DNA of 7,322 nucleotides, from assembly GCA_003542325.1 (NCBI GenBank), contig DPKV01000111.1:1-7322 (forward strand), given 5' to 3'. The notes beneath the pieces were generated by a model, which saw nothing but the letters and a program-made list of their open reading frames with translations, did no database searches and was not told the origin of the DNA. The position numbers and the translations under genes were made by a program. The stretch is from Anaerolineaceae bacterium. Its GTDB lineage: Bacteria; Chloroflexota; Anaerolineae; Anaerolineales; Anaerolineaceae. This document shows, piece by piece, positions 6,064-7,322 of the stretch (its first letter is position 1; the number at the start of each line of letters is the position of its first letter).

Positions 6064-6534
6064 ATGGCGCGAAGATATACACCGGAAAAACGAGAAGTCT
6101 CTCCTGACGTTCGCTATGGTAAATTGGAAATCCAGGAGATGATTAATCGGATCATGATCAAAGGCAAGAAAAGCACAGCCACCCGGCTGATGTACGATGC
6201 CCTTGAATTGGTCGAAGATCGGACAGGGAAGGACCCGGTCGAGACATTTGATGCCGCGCTTAAAAATGTCTCTCCGTTGATGGAAGTGCGCCCACGACGT
6301 GTGGGCGGTGCAACCTATCAGGTCCCGATGGAAGTGGAACCCAGCCGCCGGAAGACTCTGGCGATGCGCTGGATCATTGCCGCTTCACGTGCCCGATCAG
6401 GCAAGTCTTTTGCGGAAAAATTAGCAGGCGAATTGATGGACGCCGCCACAAACCAGGGCGCTGCCTATCGTCGACGTGAGGAAGCACACCGGATGGCAGA
6501 AGCGAACCGGGCTTTCTCTCATTTCCGTCTGTAA
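6064..6534 (+). CDS. rpsG: 30S ribosomal protein S7
   Basis: Encodes 156 residues, the usual length, from ATG 6064 with AAGGAG at 6053-6058 (5-nt spacing). S7 is a primary binder of the 3' domain of 16S rRNA, organises the 30S head and contacts the E-site tRNA. Seen in the sequence: the basic N-terminus MARRYTPEKR; the NRIMIKGKKSTA helix (28-39); the beta-hairpin arm RPRRVGGATYQVPMEV (76-91); and the C-terminal helix AHRMAEANRAFSHFR (141-155). The final residue is Leu where Trp is common. In E. coli S7 represses its own operon by binding the rpsL-rpsG gap; the strong stem at 5978-6031 is placed to do the same here, but the site has not been shown. fusA follows after 41 bp. Identity is certain. 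Confidence 0.98.
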   Translation: MARRYTPEKREVSPDVRYGKLEIQEMINRIMIKGKKSTATRLMYDALELVEDRTGKDPVETFDAALKNVSPLMEVRPRRVGGATYQVPMEVEPSRRKTLAMRWIIAASRARSGKSFAEKLAGELMDAATNQGAAYRRREEAHRMAEANRAFSHFRL

Positions 6535-6575
6535 TACCTGAGCTTGTTAAATTTGACCGGATTGGATGTTAGTTA

Positions 6576-7322
6576 ATGGCTGAGCAGGAATACCCCCTGG
6601 AGCGATATCGCAATATTGGTATTATCGCGCATATTGACGCCGGGAAGACCACAACAACAGAGCGAATTCTGTTCTATACCGGACGTACCTATCGGATCGG
6701 ATCGGTCGATGATGGTACAACCGTTACCGACTGGATGGAACAGGAACGCGAACGGGGTATTACCATTGTGTCAGCAGCGGTGACGACCTTTTGGAAAGAT
6801 CACCAGATCAACATCATTGATACCCCCGGTCATATCGACTTCACTGCTGAAGTCCAGCGCTCTTTACGCGTTCTGGATGGCGGGATCGTTGTGTTTGATG
6901 CCGTGCAAGGCGTTGAACCGCAAAGCGAGACCGTCTGGCGGCAGGCGAACCGGTATAACGTCCCCCGGATTTGCTTTGCCAATAAAATGGACCGGGTAGG
7001 TGCGTCCTTTGACCGGACCATTGAATCCATTGAGGAACGCCTCGGTGCAAAGCCGCTGGCTATGCAGGTTCCGATTGGAAATGAAAGCGACTTCGCAGGT
7101 GTGGTCGATCTTCTCACCGAAAAGGTGATCCTCTTTGAAGATGAGCTGGGCAGCCAGCCAGTCTATACTGATATTCCGGAAGACCTGTTGGAAAAGGTGA
7201 AATTCCAAAGGGCTGAAATGGTGGAGCGGATCGTTGAGCTGGATGACGAGCTTACCATGCGATACCTGGAAGGCGAGACCTTAAGCATTGAAGAGCTAAA
7301 GGCTGCCCTGCGCCATGGTGTC
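6576..7322 (+). CDS. fusA: Elongation factor G, 5' part (runs off window)
   Basis: The first 249 codons are present, open to the window end. EF-G is the GTPase that drives tRNA-mRNA translocation and, with RRF, ribosome recycling. GTPase motifs: G1 AHIDAGKT (18-25), switch I ERGIT (59-63), G3 DTPGH (82-86, H86 being the catalytic His) and G4 NKMD (136-139). The insertion (G') domain starts near residue 160. IEV, common after DFT in EF-G, is AEV here (91-93), a small change. The start is ATG 6576; an in-frame TAG at 6570-6572 excludes any longer form. The ribosome binding site is weak (GGA at 6564-6566, 9-nt spacing), suggesting partial dependence on translation of rpsG just upstream. The full protein should be near 690-700 residues, so about two thirds is outside the window. 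Mitochondrial-type or EF-G2 paralogues are less likely given the str operon context. Confidence 0.97.
   Translation, partial: MAEQEYPLERYRNIGIIAHIDAGKTTTTERILFYTGRTYRIGSVDDGTTVTDWMEQERERGITIVSAAVTTFWKDHQINIIDTPGHIDFTAEVQRSLRVLDGGIVVFDAVQGVEPQSETVWRQANRYNVPRICFANKMDRVGASFDRTIESIEERLGAKPLAMQVPIGNESDFAGVVDLLTEKVILFEDELGSQPVYTDIPEDLLEKVKFQRAEMVERIVELDDELTMRYLEGETLSIEELKAALRHGV

Noticed and set aside
6553..6575. Internal promoter for fusA starting at TTGACC (6553-6558)
   Set aside because: No -10-like hexamer lies at 16-18 bp; that position falls on the fusA start codon region (ATGGCT).
6864..7208. Minus-strand open frame of 114 codons within fusA
   Set aside because: Antisense to the EF-G GTPase domain, which is intact in the sense frame; no independent support.

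Overview
The window is a housekeeping stretch of a bacterial chromosome with mid-range base composition. Everything recognisable is on the + strand. In order it holds a PP-loop ATP-dependent amidotransferase-like gene (113-1222), rpoB (1439-5341), rpsL (5535-5951), rpsG (6064-6534) and the first 249 codons of fusA (6576 to the window end). The protein features (S12 of 138 residues with a Firmicutes-like insertion, a beta subunit without the E. coli SI1 insertion but with two other insertions, a GTAGGGGCG-type intergenic palindrome) suggest a Chloroflexota bacterium, most likely of the Anaerolineae. That placement comes from pattern memory, not from a search.

Region by region. Bases 1-112 carry a 28-bp perfect palindrome followed by a T-run, then an extended -10 element and the ribosome binding site of the first gene. 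The first gene encodes a 369-residue PP-loop ATPase with paired CxxC motifs, unrelated to transcription or translation as far as can be seen. The 216-bp gap before rpoB has a near-consensus promoter (TTGACT, 17 bp, TATAAT with extended -10) and two inverted repeats in the leader. rpoB is intact and complete. The 193-bp gap after it contains a second strong promoter and a leader with two mutually exclusive pairings, so the rpsL-rpsG-fusA (str) operon probably has its own start. A long stem followed by T-rich sequence lies between rpsL and rpsG. The rpsG-fusA gap is only 41 bp.

How the genes work together. RpoB is the beta subunit of RNA polymerase; S12 and S7 are parts of the 30S decoding and head regions; EF-G drives translocation on the same ribosome. 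The layout couples transcription and translation machinery, but rpoB lacks its usual partners: there is no rplL upstream and no rpoC downstream.

The most notable signal is an insertion of about 140 residues in RpoB, between TPVFDGA and the conserved DGKTGD region. It contains four clear and one degenerate copy of a motif W-[LM]-x3-[GSA]-[YW]-D. The rest of the window looks ordinary, apart from the str leader structures and the rpoB/rpoC separation. I do not see a mobile element, CRISPR array, tRNA or rRNA.
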